A stretch of DNA of 64,000 bases from Rana temporaria (taxonomy: Eukaryota > Chordata > Amphibia > Anura > Ranidae), in assembly GCF_905171775.1 (NCBI RefSeq), contig NC_053494.1, forward strand, positions 156,104,115-156,168,114. The letters are read 5' to 3'. The notes under the pieces were generated by a model. It was not told where the DNA came from, made no database searches, and saw only the letters and a list, made by a program, of their open reading frames with translations. Position numbers and translations under genes: made by a program. Of the stretch, positions 44,787 through 56,426 are shown piece after piece; the stretch's first letter is position 1; every line of letters begins with the position of its first letter.

Positions 44787-45863
44787 TGCAGGAGGTCGTA
44801 TCTATGCGCCTGATTCAGAGAATCAGTTACGCATAGATATCCCTAAGATCCGACAGGTGTAAGTGTCTTACACCGTCGTATCATAGGCTGCAATTTCAGG
44901 CTGGCCGCTAGGTGGCACTTCCATATGTTTACGCAAGGAATATGCTAATTAGGTAGGTACGACAATTCAGAAACGTACGCCCCGCCGGCACATTTTTTTT
45001 ACGTCATTTACGTTCGGCTTTTTTCGGCGTATAGTTACCCCTGCTATATGAGGCATAGCTAATGTTAAGTATGGCCATCGTTCCCGCGCCAAGTTTTGAA
45101 ATTTTTACGTTGTTTGCGTAAGTCGTTCGCGAATACGGCTTTACGTCATTTACGTTCACGTCGATACCAATACGTCCTTGCGGCGTGATAAAAAGAGTGC
45201 AGATAACCGTATTTTTATTTATATCCATGATTAGCTGAGATTGGACACAGCTGATCATGTGGTAAAGAGCCACTGATTGGCTCTTTATCCCAGTCTGTGA
45301 TCAACAGTGTCCTCTGGACACTGCTGATCACAGAGAATGCAGCCCACACCCCGCAGTGGACACGCAATGGACGCTTGACAAACGCAATCATGGGAGACTG
45401 TCATATGCCTCCCTGGACTAGCCATCTGTGATGTAGCCGTTATTCGGCTATAATGTGGTTGGCAAGTGGTTAATTGGTGGAATGAAAACTATCCCTATAG
45501 GGCCATGAGATACTTGCTTCCCCATCAGCCTAAAATGTTTGGGCAAAAATTTTACCCACCTCTAAATGAACTGCACATTCTCACGCTGACGCAATGCACA
45601 CTGGGATATTTTACGGACGGCGCATGCGCCGTTCAAAAAAAACTTAAAAAACGCGGGGTCAAGGCATATTTAAATACAACACGCCCCCAACATCCCCATT
45701 TGAATTACGCGGCCTTACGCCACAACACATACGTTACGCCGCGGTAAATACGAACGCAAGTTCTTTCTGAATACAGAACTTGCGCCCAAAGTTACAGTGG
45801 TGTAACGTTAGGGAGATACGTTATACCAGCAGAAAGATGCGCGCATCTTTCTGAATCCGGCCC
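44787..45863. mobile_element. MITE related to 29158 and 51938, with an inverted insertion
   Basis: It contains the family's GAATCAGTTACGCATAGATA, CCGCTAGGTGGCACTTCC and GCGCATGCGCC blocks and ends CTGAATCCGGCCC. The left end is truncated relative to 51938. It is interrupted at about 45187-45579 by a 393-bp sequence that is an inverted copy of 47593-47985. Non-coding. Confidence 0.78.
45187..45579. repeat. Inverted duplication, arm 1 (copy)
   Basis: This 393-bp segment matches the reverse complement of 47593-47985 with only about five mismatches by eye. It holds part of a TTAA-type element (TTAA at 45470-45473) plus about 105 bp of the flank beyond it. It has no transposon ends of its own at its borders. 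Confidence 0.92.
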
Positions 45864-45930
45864 AAGGTGTCCAAACAAGTACCTCTATGGCAGTAAATTA
45901 CTTGAGTAACTCGGTTTGGACTTGTCTTAA

Positions 45931-46721
45931 CCTCCCTGGCGGTATTCCTGAGTCTGGCTCGGGGTGGAAATCCAGTACCATAAGCGGTATCCCCGAGCCA
46001 GACTCGGGATTGCATTGCAGTATCCAGGCGGAGTTTACTTACCTTGTCCCCTGGATCCTGCGATGTCTCCCCTCTGTGTGATTGAGCTGTCTCCCTGCTC
46101 GAATTACATAGTGCCCGTGTCCCGCCGCGCTCCGTTCCCTGTGACGTTACGACGCACGGGGGCGAAGATCGGCGCCAAATTAAAAAAAATAAAGACACAA
46201 TACACATACAGTATACTGTAATCTTACAGATTACAGTACTGTATAAAATAAATACACACCCCCTTTGTCCCTAGTGGTCTTCCCAGTGACCTGCATGGAC
46301 TTTTATATAGTAAATACTGTTCTTTCTGCCTGGAAACTGGAGATTGTCCATAGCAAACAAAAAGTGTCACTGTATGTCAAAAGTGGTTTTCAGACCAGCT
46401 AGAAAACAGCGATATTAAATTAGAATCACTAGCAGAATTGAGCGATAGTGATTTGTGGGGAAATTTGTCATCAAACACTGAAAGTAATAATTTTTATTAT
46501 TATTTGTTATAATTTTTTATAGTTATTTATTATATTATAATTTATGATTTTGTGTTTCAAACTTTATCATACCCGGGATGTCTACTTGACTCTTGTTTGG
46601 ACTGATTTAGGTGAGTTATTCCTAAGAATTACAGGCTTACAATATAAAACGCCAAATTTCCATGCAAAACAATTACCACTTTCAGCACCAAAAATCTAAA
46701 AGAATCATACCGCCAGGGAGG
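45931..46721. mobile_element. piggyBac-like TTAA element, full length
   Basis: CCTCCCTGGCGGTATTCC and TACCGCCAGGGAGG ends, with TTAA at 45927-45930 and 46722-46725. It runs in the opposite orientation to 29237 and 49668. AT-rich and GC-rich halves as in them; 791 bp, no transposase. Confidence 0.88.
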
Positions 46722-46725
46722 TTAA

Positions 46726-47592
46726 AGCATCCATGCACCTAATATGCCTGTGCTAGCTTTAGCAATGTCATTGGTGAAAATACACCAATGAAAAAATTTA
46801 GCTAGACTAATGTCGGGTAAATGACATAAGTAAGGTACAGTTACAGTATCTTACGGTGGTCAGATTTGGAGGGACAAATGATTAGCTCCTCCTAAAAACT
46901 TTCAAAGTAAAGACAGAATACCATGCATGTTTGGATTGGCAGCTTGTGTGAGTTTATGCTTAGGGTGGTGGAGTAGGATTACATATCCTTACAACTGGTT
47001 TATCAAAAACAGATAGTTTTTTTTCTTCAGCCTGCAGGTTTCCTTAGCGTGGATGGAAGAATCCTTCATGCTGAGCTTTTGTTTTCAAGGGAAATCCCAA
47101 ACATTGAAGCTGCCCAGATAACAATTTTCCACCATGGTCTTTTGTTCAATTGAGGGTTGGAGAGGATCATGAGTGCGCCTTAAGAAGCAGATTTCAGAAT
47201 CAAGCTGAAATGTTGTGTGTGGCCAGCTTAAGTAGGAGACAAAATATTGATTATCCAGAAAAATACAGCCTGTCCAATCAGTTTTTACCTTTGAGATGAC
47301 TGACCGGAGGATGCAAACAGATACAGTAAACTTGTTCTTAGGCTTGTGGGCATCTTTTCACATGAGCTTTTTTTTCTGATAGTCCTGTACCTAGTCAGTA
47401 CATGTTCTTTGAGTTCAACTTTGAATTCACAAAGCTTTAATTTAAGGGTAAGTTTCTTTATTTCTAGCCGTGCGACTGTGATTTTCAAATCTCTATGGAC
47501 TTTAATAATACGTGTAATTTTTTTAAAATCTAAATATATGTCTTATATGTTTTTGTTTTGTGATTTAAGCCTATTGCATCCTCAGAACCCTA
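46726..47592. other. AT-rich sequence without recognisable features
   Basis: Nothing that supports a gene or an element boundary. Confidence 0.45.
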
Positions 47593-47985
47593 AATGTGCA
47601 GTTCATTTAGAGGTGGGTAAAATTTTTGCCCAAACATTTTAGGCTGATGGGGAAGCAAGTATCTCATGGCCCTATAGGGATAGTTTTCATTCCACCAATT
47701 AACCACTTGCCAACCACATTATAGGCGAATAACGGCTACATCCCAGATGGCTAGTCCAGGGAGGCATATGACAGTCTCCCATGATTGCGTTTGTCAAGCG
47801 TCCATTGCGTGTCCACTGCGGGGTGTGGGCTGCATTCTCTGTGAACAGCAGTGTCCAGAGGACACTGTTGATCACAGACTGGGGTAAAGAGCCAATCAGT
47901 GGCTCTTTACCACATGATCAGCTGTGTCCAATCTCAGATAATCATGGATATAAATAAAAATACGGTTATCTGCACTCTTTTTCTC
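47593..47985. repeat. Inverted duplication, arm 2 (likely source)
   Basis: Reverse complement of 45187-45579. The right-hand part belongs to a TTAA-type element (47703 onward, TTAACCACTTGCC terminus at 47699) that continues past the arm to about 48240, where TGCCCACCAGTGCC-type tandem units (48090-48200) occur. Because the element continues here but not in arm 1, this is probably the source. Confidence 0.9.
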
Positions 47986-48240
47986 ACGCTGACAGCATTA
48001 AGAGAGGAGAAGGGAGCCGTTAATTGTCTTCTCTAAAAGGGACGTGTACACTAATAATCAGGACACTGATTATCAGTTTCCTGATTATCAGTGCAGTCCC
48101 ACCAGTGCTGCCAATCTGTGCCCATCAGTGCTGCCAATAAGTGCCCACCAGTGCCACCTACCAGTGCTCATCAGTGACACCTATCAGTGTCCAATTTTGT
48201 AATTCTGTTACATTGTGACATTTGTGCAATAATCTCGTTG
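47986..48240. repeat. Continuation of TTAA-type element with CAGTGC tandem units
   Basis: AGTGCTGCCAATCTGTGCCC-like units repeat about five times at 48090-48200. The right end of the element was not found. Confidence 0.5.
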
Positions 48241-48261
48241 ATTCAGATCTCTGTACTTTAA

Positions 48262-48737
48262 AGTGGTTGTAAAGGCACAAGGTTTTTAACGTTCATGCAT
48301 TCTATTCATGAAGGTAAAAAACCTCCTGTGTTTAGCAGCCCCTCCAGCCACCAGCTTATACTTACCTGAGCCCCCTCTTGTTCCAGCGATGTCCAAGAGA
48401 GCCTTGCCTCTCTGGGGACGCACACTCCTGATTGACTTTTGGCAGCAGTGGGAGCCACTGGCTCCCGGCTGTCAATCACAGCCAGTGAGCCAATCAGGAG
48501 ATGGTGAATGGACACACAAAGCTCCTGGCTCCTCCCTCTTGCCTTGCCGGGTGCTCCCACAGCAAGCCGCTTGCTGTGGGGGCACCCGGCAAGACGGAGG
48601 AGCCAGGAGCTCTGGCGTGGGACAGGAGAATAGGAGGATCCGGGCTGCTCTGTGCAAAGCCACTGCACAGAGCAGTTAAGTATAACATGTTTGTTATTTT
48701 TTCTTTTTTTTCTTTAAAACAAGGCTTTAATATCGCT
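48262..48737. mobile_element. T2/Kolobok-like TTAA MITE
   Basis: Ends AGTGGTTGTAAAGGC and GCTTTAATATCGCT, TTAA flanks (48258-48261, 48738-48741). It contains an inverted pair around GGAGCCAGGAGCTC. 476 bp, with no domain in its short open frames. Confidence 0.78.
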
Positions 48738-48822
48738 TTAAGCTGTGATACATTTGCATTATGCATGTCTAAAAGGAGAACTTTTTTTAGATTTGGAAAG
48801 AGAAGATAATTGTGAAACCTAA

Positions 48823-49226
48823 TGCCGTGTACACACGATCGGACATTCCAACAACAAAACTGTGGATTTTTTTCCGATGAAATGTTGGCTGAAACTTGTC
48901 ATACATACGCACAGTCACACAAATGTTGTCGGAAATTCCGAACTTCAAGAACGCAGTCATGTATAACACTATGCCGAGCTGAGAAAAATGAAGTTCAATG
49001 ATTCCGAGCATGCGTAGGATTTTTGTGCGTCGGAATTGCATACAGACAATCGGAATTTCCGACAAGCACTTTTGTTGTTGGCAAAATTGAGAACCAGCTC
49101 TCAAACATTTGTTGTCGGAAATTCCGACAGCAAATGTCCGATAGAGCATACACACGGTTGGAAAATCCGACCAAAAGCTCACATCGAACATTTGTTGTCG
49201 GAAATTCCGTTCGTGTGTACTCGGCA
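48823..49226. mobile_element. Harbinger-like MITE, TAA duplication
   Basis: Ends TGCCGTGTACACACGATCGG and TCGTGTGTACTCGGCA with TAA on both sides (48820-48822, 49227-49229). Repeated TTGTTGTCGGAAATTCCGA motifs in both orientations make the interior self-complementary. Non-coding. Confidence 0.85.
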
Positions 49227-49229
49227 TAA

Positions 49230-49663
49230 CAAAACAGTTTGGGCTTTAGATATACATTAATTATATGAGAAGTCCACTAGAGGGCTAGTTGATTTTGGTC
49301 CCTAATGGTATTACCAACAGTGTGATACTGCCAGGGACATAGCAGCCTCTGGTTCTTAGAAAGATTTGAAATGTTCCTATGAGCTTAATTATCTTCCTTT
49401 CTAAAGCACTGCCCTAACTCAGGTTACAGACTGCAAAACACTTTAATCCTAATTTGATATACACTACAGTGTATTGTCCCTACAGCCAGCTTAGACCCCC
49501 CATACAACAATTAAGAAAAAGTGTCTGTGGTCACCTCATTGGCACAGATAAGAGACTCACTGCTGAAGAGACTTAGTAATTTAGAAGACCTTTCCTGAGA
49601 CAGGCATCAGCAGAATTATTTTTTCAGACTTTTTTTCCTCTAAAGAGTATTTGAAACTGACCA
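49230..49663. other. Sequence without recognisable features
   Basis: Nothing supported. Confidence 0.4.
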
Positions 49664-49667
49664 TTAA

Positions 49668-50467
49668 CCTCCCTGGTGGTATGATTCTTTCAGATTTAAG
49701 GTGCTGAAAGCGGTACCATTATTTTGCATGGAAATTTGGCGTTTTATATTGTAGGCCTGTAATTCATAAGAATAACTCACTTAAATCTGTCCAAACAAGA
49801 GTCTAGTAGACATCCCGGGTATGATAAAGTTTAAAACACAAAATCATAAATTATAATCTAATAAATAAGTATAAATAATTATAACAAATAATAATAATAA
49901 CATTTATCACTTTCAATGTTTGATGACGAATTTCCCCACAAATCACTATCACTCAATTCTGCAAGTGATTCTAATTTATTATCGCTATTTTCTACAGTAG
50001 CTGGTCTAAAACCACTTTTGACATACGGGGACACTTTTTGGTTGCTATGGACAATCTACAGTTTCCAGGCAGAAAGAACAGTCTTTTTTATATAAAAGTG
50101 CATGCAGGACACTGGGCAGACCACTAGGGACAAAGGGTGTGTGTATTTATTTCATACAGTACTGTAATCTGTAAGATTACTGTATACTGTATGTGTACTG
50201 TGTTTTTATTTTTTTTAATTTGGCGCAGATCTCCGCCCCTGTGCGTCGTAACGTCGCAGGGAACGGAGCTCGGCGGCACACGGGCACTGTGTAAATCTAG
50301 CGAGGAGACAGCTCGATCACACAGCGGGGAAACATTGCAGGATCCAAGGGACAAGGTAAGTAGTCTCCGCCTGGATACTGCAATGCGATTCCAAATCTGG
50401 CTCGGGGATACCGCTTATGGTACTGGATTTCCACCCCAAGCCAGACTCGGGAATACCACCAGAGTGG
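49668..50467. mobile_element. piggyBac-like TTAA element, full length
   Basis: Ends CCTCCCTGGTGGTATG and ATACCACCAGAGTGG with TTAA at 49664-49667 and 50468-50471. Same orientation as 29237, opposite to 45931. 800 bp, no transposase. Confidence 0.87.
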
Positions 50468-50471
50468 TTAA

Positions 50472-50910
50472 TGGGCACTATTTGATTTTGGTGCTGATCA
50501 CTATTTGATTTTGACCACTAATTTAGTGCAGAGCAGTGGATGTCAATGGTTTCAAAGATTTCTCTAAGATATACATAATTACAATAATGGGATAGTGGAA
50601 AAACGATAGAATCCCTAATAGATCTAGTATACCCTATCGGAGGATGGATGTAGCTGGCACTAAGGAGACCATGTTGACATATGCTTAGCTACACCTGTGG
50701 AAATAACTAAATTACTTTGATAGTGCGTTATACTTTTTTATACCAGATACTGACTAAAGCTGGGTATACACGCACAGTTTTAATTTTTTTCAACCAGAAT
50801 GAAAAAAACTTCCCCACATCAACATAAGAAATGTTAATATAGGGAACTCTCCCACTGCTTCTCTGTATTCTGACTAGCTTCTGTTGAACAGAGAAGAGTA
50901 CACATACACA
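50472..50910. other. Mostly unassigned; one MITE left-end scrap
   Basis: TAAAGCTGGGTATACACGC at 50756 looks like a MITE end of the GTATACAC type, but no right end follows. Confidence 0.35.
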
Positions 50911-50912
50911 TA

Positions 50913-51077
50913 GGGGGAGATTTACTAACTGGAGAGTGCAAAGGGTGGTGCAGCTGTACCTCAAACTTCTAACTTCAGCTTGTTCAATTAAGCTTTGACA
51001 ATAAAACTTGGAAGCGGATTAGTTTATGTGCAGCGCTGCACCAGGGTTTGCACTCTCCAGTTTTAGTAAATCAACCC
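50913..51077. mobile_element. Small MITE, GATTTACTAACTGGAGAG ends (copy 2)
   Basis: Same family as 36913-37087. Flanked by TA (50911-50912, 51078-51079), 165 bp, with the CAAGCTGAAGTT-type interior seen in both copies. Confidence 0.78.
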
Positions 51078-51079
51078 TA

Positions 51080-51934
51080 GTATCTCACATTTTTCTAAAT
51101 ATTTTATTATATCTTTTCATGTGACAACACTGAAGAAATTACATTGTAAGTCAATATTATAAATTGTGGGTTTATTTGTTTCAATGTTAGGTACAGTTTT
51201 CTTTATTTTTCAAGCTTCTATCTGTGCTATTCGCTAGAGCCTATTGTACAATGGCACAGAGAGGTAGAAAAGTCAGATGGCATACAGTTTCATTTGATAA
51301 CCAACAACAAAATGTTCTTTTGCACAGTAATTGAAAGCCCACCAGTACTTGGTTACTCTGGTAAAAGAATGAAAAGGTAAATAACAGAATAAGAATGTTG
51401 GCTTGAATCCGGATACAGTGAAATGTAATTTATATCATATCACATATTCCAAATTTTTCTTCCCAACTAGGACAATTACATTAATACAACTTTTGTTTTC
51501 CAAAATGGTATAAGGTTGTTTTGTTTATTACTGTAACCAGCCTAAAAAATAATGCTGTCCTGTGGTTCAGCAACGTACACAGCGTAATGAAATTCCGTTT
51601 TGATTTCCTTCGAGATCACTGTGCATTGCATGACAAAAGCAAAACTGCTTAGTTTGATTTGATGTATCTAGAAATCTCATCAGTATTCTGCTTGTCTGCT
51701 GCCAATTATGTAATTCCCTTTTGTTTAAATTATAGAACAACAACTAGAGAGGATAAATATTGGATCTTTTTTTACCTTTATATTAATTTTACAGAAAATA
51801 AGCAATTTATGACTAAAATGTGTCTTATTGGAAAACCCTTGATATTTGTGCCTGTACTTCACAAATACATTAATCATAATCTACAGGTACCTAAAGTTAA
51901 CCCCACACAAACCTGGGAAATTCAGACTAGGCAT
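51080..51934. other. AT-rich sequence without recognisable features
   Basis: One 118-codon frame occurs at 51659-52015 but shows no domain and runs into a MITE; not called. Confidence 0.45.
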
Positions 51935-51937
51935 ATT

Positions 51938-52609
51938 GGGCCAGATCCACAAAAGGGATACGACGGCGTATCTGCTGATACGCCGTCGTATCCCTGTTTC
52001 TATCTATGCGACTGATCCACAGAATCAGTTACGCATAGATAGGCAGAAGATCCGACAGGTGTAATACTTTTACACTGTCGGATCTTAGGATGCAGTACCT
52101 CGGCCGCCGCTGGGGGCATTTCTCGTCGTAATCCAGCGTCGGGTATGCAAATTAGCACTTACGGAGATCCACGTAAGTGTTAGTTTGCCGTTGCAAAATT
52201 AGGGCTGCTTTGACAAAGTGTAAACGTAGTACGCCACGTAAAAGTATACCCTTCTATCCCGCGTCGCTGTCCATTTTTTTTTTCCCGCCGAAACTCTTTT
52301 TTTTTCTTTTACACCCGTTGCGATTCTCAAAACTCGGCACAACGTAAATCCGCGCAAAGCACGTCGGGAAAATAGCTTTGGGAGCATGCGCAGTACGTAT
52401 GCGCAGTACGTCCGGCGCGGGAGCGCGCCTAGTTTAAATGGGACTCGCCCCATTAGATTGGGCCTGCCTTACGCCGGACAGATTTAAGTTACACCGCTGC
52501 AAATTTCTAGGTAAGTGCTTTGTGGATCAGGCACTTAGGTAGAAATTTTGCGGCGGTGTAACTTAAATCGGAACATTTAAGTTGCGCTCGCTGGCTGTGG
52601 ATCTGGCCC
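51938..52609. mobile_element. MITE with GGGCCAGATCCACA ends
   Basis: Inverted ends GGGCCAGATCCACA and TGTGGATCTGGCCC are flanked by ATT on both sides. A strong hairpin ATACGACGGCGTATC sits near the left end. The interior blocks (GATCCGACAGGTGTAA, GCATGCGCAGTACG) relate it to 44787 and 29158. 672 bp, non-coding. Confidence 0.82.
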
Positions 52610-52765
52610 ATTGTGAACAAATTCAAAGGTAGAGGATAACATCATTGAAACCTCACGTAAAAATTACCAGTGGATCCAAACATATTGGCATCTGAATAAT
52701 CTGCAAATGGCAACTTTGAAGGGTAACTCCACTTTCATGGGAAAAAAATAGCAAATAATAAATAA

Positions 52766-53591
52766 TAGACATGAGCACACTGAAATATTTCATTTCGGAG
52801 TTTCGTTTTCGTCCAAAAAATAAATTGATTTAGTTATTCCCGAAATTAGTTTTTATTTATTAAGTTTCGTTAAAAAAATGCTTTCATCTGAAAATCCGAA
52901 TTAGTTAAGGTCGAATCTGTCATTGAAGGCTTATGGTGTCTGTCGAATGTTCTAAGAAGAATCGACGGAGCAGCTAAACTGTACGACGCCACAATCGTAC
53001 ATTTCCGGTCAAATATTCCACCTACAAGCTATAGAAGAATTCTAATGTTGTATGACACTAGTAATAATTATATTTATAAATTATTATTACTAGGCAACCA
53101 ACATTCAAATTCTTCTATAGCCTATCGGCGGAGCATTTGACCAGAAATGTTCAATTGCGGCATTGTACAGTTTAGCTGCTTGTCGAATCTTCCTAGAACT
53201 TTCGACAGACACCATAAGCCTTCAATGACAGATTTGACGCTTGTATGTTTTTCGCTGCTTCGCCGAATCTTCGTCGTTTATGTTGAATAGTCTACCCCAA
53301 CACTGTCTCTATAATGTTGAATCTTTCCTCTCTATGTAGAATAATCTTGGACTAATAGAGTTAAGGTTAGGCACATTTAACTGCAGGTTTGATAGACACA
53401 GATCGCTATTGTCAGCGTCATGTCGAATCTTCTATCTATATTGAAAAGTTGTAGCAATGAAAATGAAAATAAAGCATTTTTTTATGTCGGATCTTTTGGA
53501 TTTCGGATTCTGCGCCTTTATTACAACGATAACGAAAATACCAGAGATTTGGACGAAAATGCATTTGAACAAAAATGAATGCAGATGTCTA
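52766..53591. mobile_element. hAT-like foldback element with perfect 8-bp duplication
   Basis: Ends TAGACATGAGCACAC and GCAGATGTCTA are flanked by ATAAATAA (52758-52765 and 53592-53599). The interior is a long imperfect hairpin (arms of roughly 170 bp around an AT-rich TTATAAATTATTATTA centre). 826 bp and no transposase. A second, truncated copy is at 39015-39773. Confidence 0.87.
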
Positions 53592-53599
53592 ATAAATAA

Positions 53600-54904
53600 A
53601 TAATATAGCGTATACAATTGTAACACAAGTCATATTCTAATTGAATATTACATTTATCTTTACTTCTCAAACTGCAGTGCTTTAATTCTCTGTAAAATGC
53701 AATATGGCTACCTGGAGGCATTCTGTACACAGCTGATGTAAAGAATTCTCCCCCCCCCCCCTTCCCCATCGGTATGTAATTTCCTGCTTATGGGATTGCC
53801 TCACTGATTTTGCCAGAAGTCTACACTAAGATACAAATTCGATTTTAAGGATCCCCTGCAACAAAAGTTGATTTTTTGGTGAAATACTCCCAGGGAAATC
53901 ATATCTAAAGGGATGCAGATTTTGCACGTTTCCTCATTAGAGACATGCAGGTGCAGCAGCTAATTGATAATTACAATACCACTCCCATATAGATTCTCCC
54001 ATACAGACTCACTCAGAACATGGACACAGACAAACAAACAGCTATTTCTCCAGAATAAAAAAAGGTAGGACTCTACAACAAAGTTTTTTACAATGTGCAT
54101 CCAGAGGGGGATATGTTTTTTTTTCCACTAAAGTGAAGTTACTCTTTAACAGTAAAAGCTGAGTTTGGTTCTGCCTCTTACAACTTCCCAAGCCTTCCTG
54201 TTGATCTTTAATTGTTATGGATAACCAACAGGGAGGTTCGGGGGGTGGAAGAGAACAGAGCCAATCTAATCTTTTAAAGGAAACGTTGAGGTTTGCAAAT
54301 AACTTCCCCTGCATGTATGTCTACATTTACTGGTTGTTTTACTTGATTTGATTGAACATGTACTTTTTTTTTTTCATGTGTTCAGTTTGAATCATTCAGG
54401 TTTGGCTGACACAAAACTGATGTTTACACAATGTTGCATAAAATTATTTATCTCTCAAGATTTAACTGTCATCACAAGATTTTGCCTGCAGTAGCGCATC
54501 ACATGTGTTGTAACCTGCCACTGTCTAGATGCAATGAAATACATAGAAATACAGCAGAAATTGTGAAGTCCCTTAGAGGATACATGATGCAGATGGTATT
54601 TAGGTCTCAGGTGCAGAGATTAGTGAAATACCTGAGAGATAAAGGTAGGTGTAACATTTTTCAACATGTAGTTATCTACTTAAAACTGAAATTAGAGATT
54701 ATTTTACTAATTAATATAGCGTTGATATGTTTTGCAGAACCTAACAAAGAATACTGAACCATTCACATCAGCTCCTTCCCAGAAATGATTACCACTTAAT
54801 GTGTCTCTCAAAATGATACATGCACAGGATTAATTCAATAAAGCACAAAATGTATTATAATTTTTCTTGCAAAATTTATGTTATTCACAAATTGGATGAG
54901 AGGG
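53600..54904. other. AT-rich sequence without recognisable features
   Basis: A 108-codon frame at 54431-54757 has no domain I recognise and no splice or promoter context, so it is not called. A C-run (CCCCCCCCCC) occurs near 53752. Confidence 0.4.
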
Positions 54905-55151
54905 GTACATAAAATAAAATAAAGGGTTATACAGGCCTACAAGAAGTGCTGTGCATGCCCAGTAGGGAACCAGGAAGTGAAGCCGCAAGGCTTCACTTCC
55001 TGATTCCCCTACCGAAGATGGCGGCGGCAGCATCCAAGGACTGAGGAACGGGTCGGCCTCGTGTGCCGACATCACGGGCACCCTTGCTCGGGTAGTGTCC
55101 AGTATTTGTAGCTGATAACATAAAAAAAAAAAAAATTGTTGGACCTCCACT
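54905..55151. mobile_element. T2/Kolobok-like element, right part
   Basis: Right end GTTGGACCTCCACT before TTAA (55152-55155). Contains a perfect hairpin CAGGAAGTGAAGCC, loop GCAA, and its complement (54971-55002), and GATGGCGGCGGCAGC. The left end is not clear. Confidence 0.5.
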
Positions 55152-55155
55152 TTAA

Positions 55156-56118
55156 AGTGCAAGAAAAGACAAAAATAAATTTGTTTTGGATGGGGGTAGA
55201 AAGGTTAGACCCTTTGTCAATATTTTACTCCGGTCTGTGTCTCTACTTGGGAGATTCGCCCTCACTGTTTGTCCTGGTGACCACTGTCAAAGAGGCATAA
55301 AATAAAATAAAATATAAACTTTGAGTTGTCATCAGAATAAGAGATGAGGGGAAATATTCTAACACATGCGATAACTAAGGAGGGAATTTAGTTCATTATG
55401 GAGAGATCTCCTCTCCTTTCTTGTTACGTCTCTATCACACAGGACAGAAAGTGAAGGGAGATCATTTATCATTTATAATATATCATATACATTGTGTAAA
55501 TAATGAGGTTTTAATGTTTCCATCTAAAATGAAAAGAAAAAACATTTAATTTATATGCCCTTAGGTTTTATGACATGTCTAATGGGTATCTAATGTTTCC
55601 ATTGGAGCAGTAGATAAAATAATGATTCCCAATAAAGAGGAAAATATTGCTTTATTAGAAGGTTCTCAATAGTTAAATATCCATTTCATGTGGTAAAATA
55701 TAAAAAAATTCCCATTTATTTCTGTATTTGAATTAAATATTTGATGAAAAAATTATCAGGAGATAAAATAACCAACATAGGTACAAAACCACACTTCTTG
55801 GTCAACTGACCTCATATGGAAAATGGGGGCCACTTAGGTTTCCAGACATTATCTGTTGGCGGGGGTGCTCTAGTATAGACTGAATGGTACTTAGACACTG
55901 TGCCCTTGGTAAGCCCACGTCACCTGCCATGGGGCACTGAAACACTGGCATTTTGCAGCCTCTATCTCTGTCCATGCTCTCGAAGAATTGATTCTGGTAA
56001 CCAGTGCCTAACCCTCCGCATCCAGCTACAGACCTTTCACTGTGAACTATTTACCTTAAGAACCTCACAACTTTATGTGCCAGATACAGCCCATGGACCA
56101 CTGACAGGGGCTGTTTGT
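55156..56118. other. AT-rich sequence without recognisable features
   Basis: No supported gene or element. Confidence 0.45.
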
Positions 56119-56120
56119 TA

Positions 56121-56426
56121 CACTATAAACAATATTACCAAAAGTATTGGGACACATGCCTTTACACGCACATGAACTTTAATGGCATCCCAGTCTTAGT
56201 CTATAGAGTTCAAGATTGAGTTGGCCCACCATTTGCAGCTATAACAGGTTCAACTCTTATGGGAAGGCTGTCCATGAGGTTTAGGAGTGTGACTATGGGA
56301 ATGTCTATGGAAATGTTTGACCATTCTTTCAGAAGCGCATTTGTGAGGTCAGGCACTGATGTGGACGAGAAGGCCTGTTTCACAGTCTCTGCTCTATTTC
56401 ACCCCAAAGGTGTTCTGTCGGGTTGA
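56121..56426 (-). pseudogene. Tc1-type transposon tail with transposase C-terminal remnant
   Basis: The left terminus after TA (56119-56120) reads CACTATA with ACCAAAAGTATTGGGACAC inside, a Tc1/mariner-type end. The minus strand near 56420-56380 encodes PTEHLWGEIEQRL then a stop, which fits the region around the third acidic residue (Glu) of a Tc1 transposase; the remainder to the terminus is frame-broken. Only about 300 bp are left; N-terminal and other catalytic parts are absent. Non-functional. Confidence 0.75.

Noticed and set aside
54431..54757. Possible small exon (108 codons)
   Set aside because: Codon content and surroundings give no support; no clear splice sites or homology recognised by eye.
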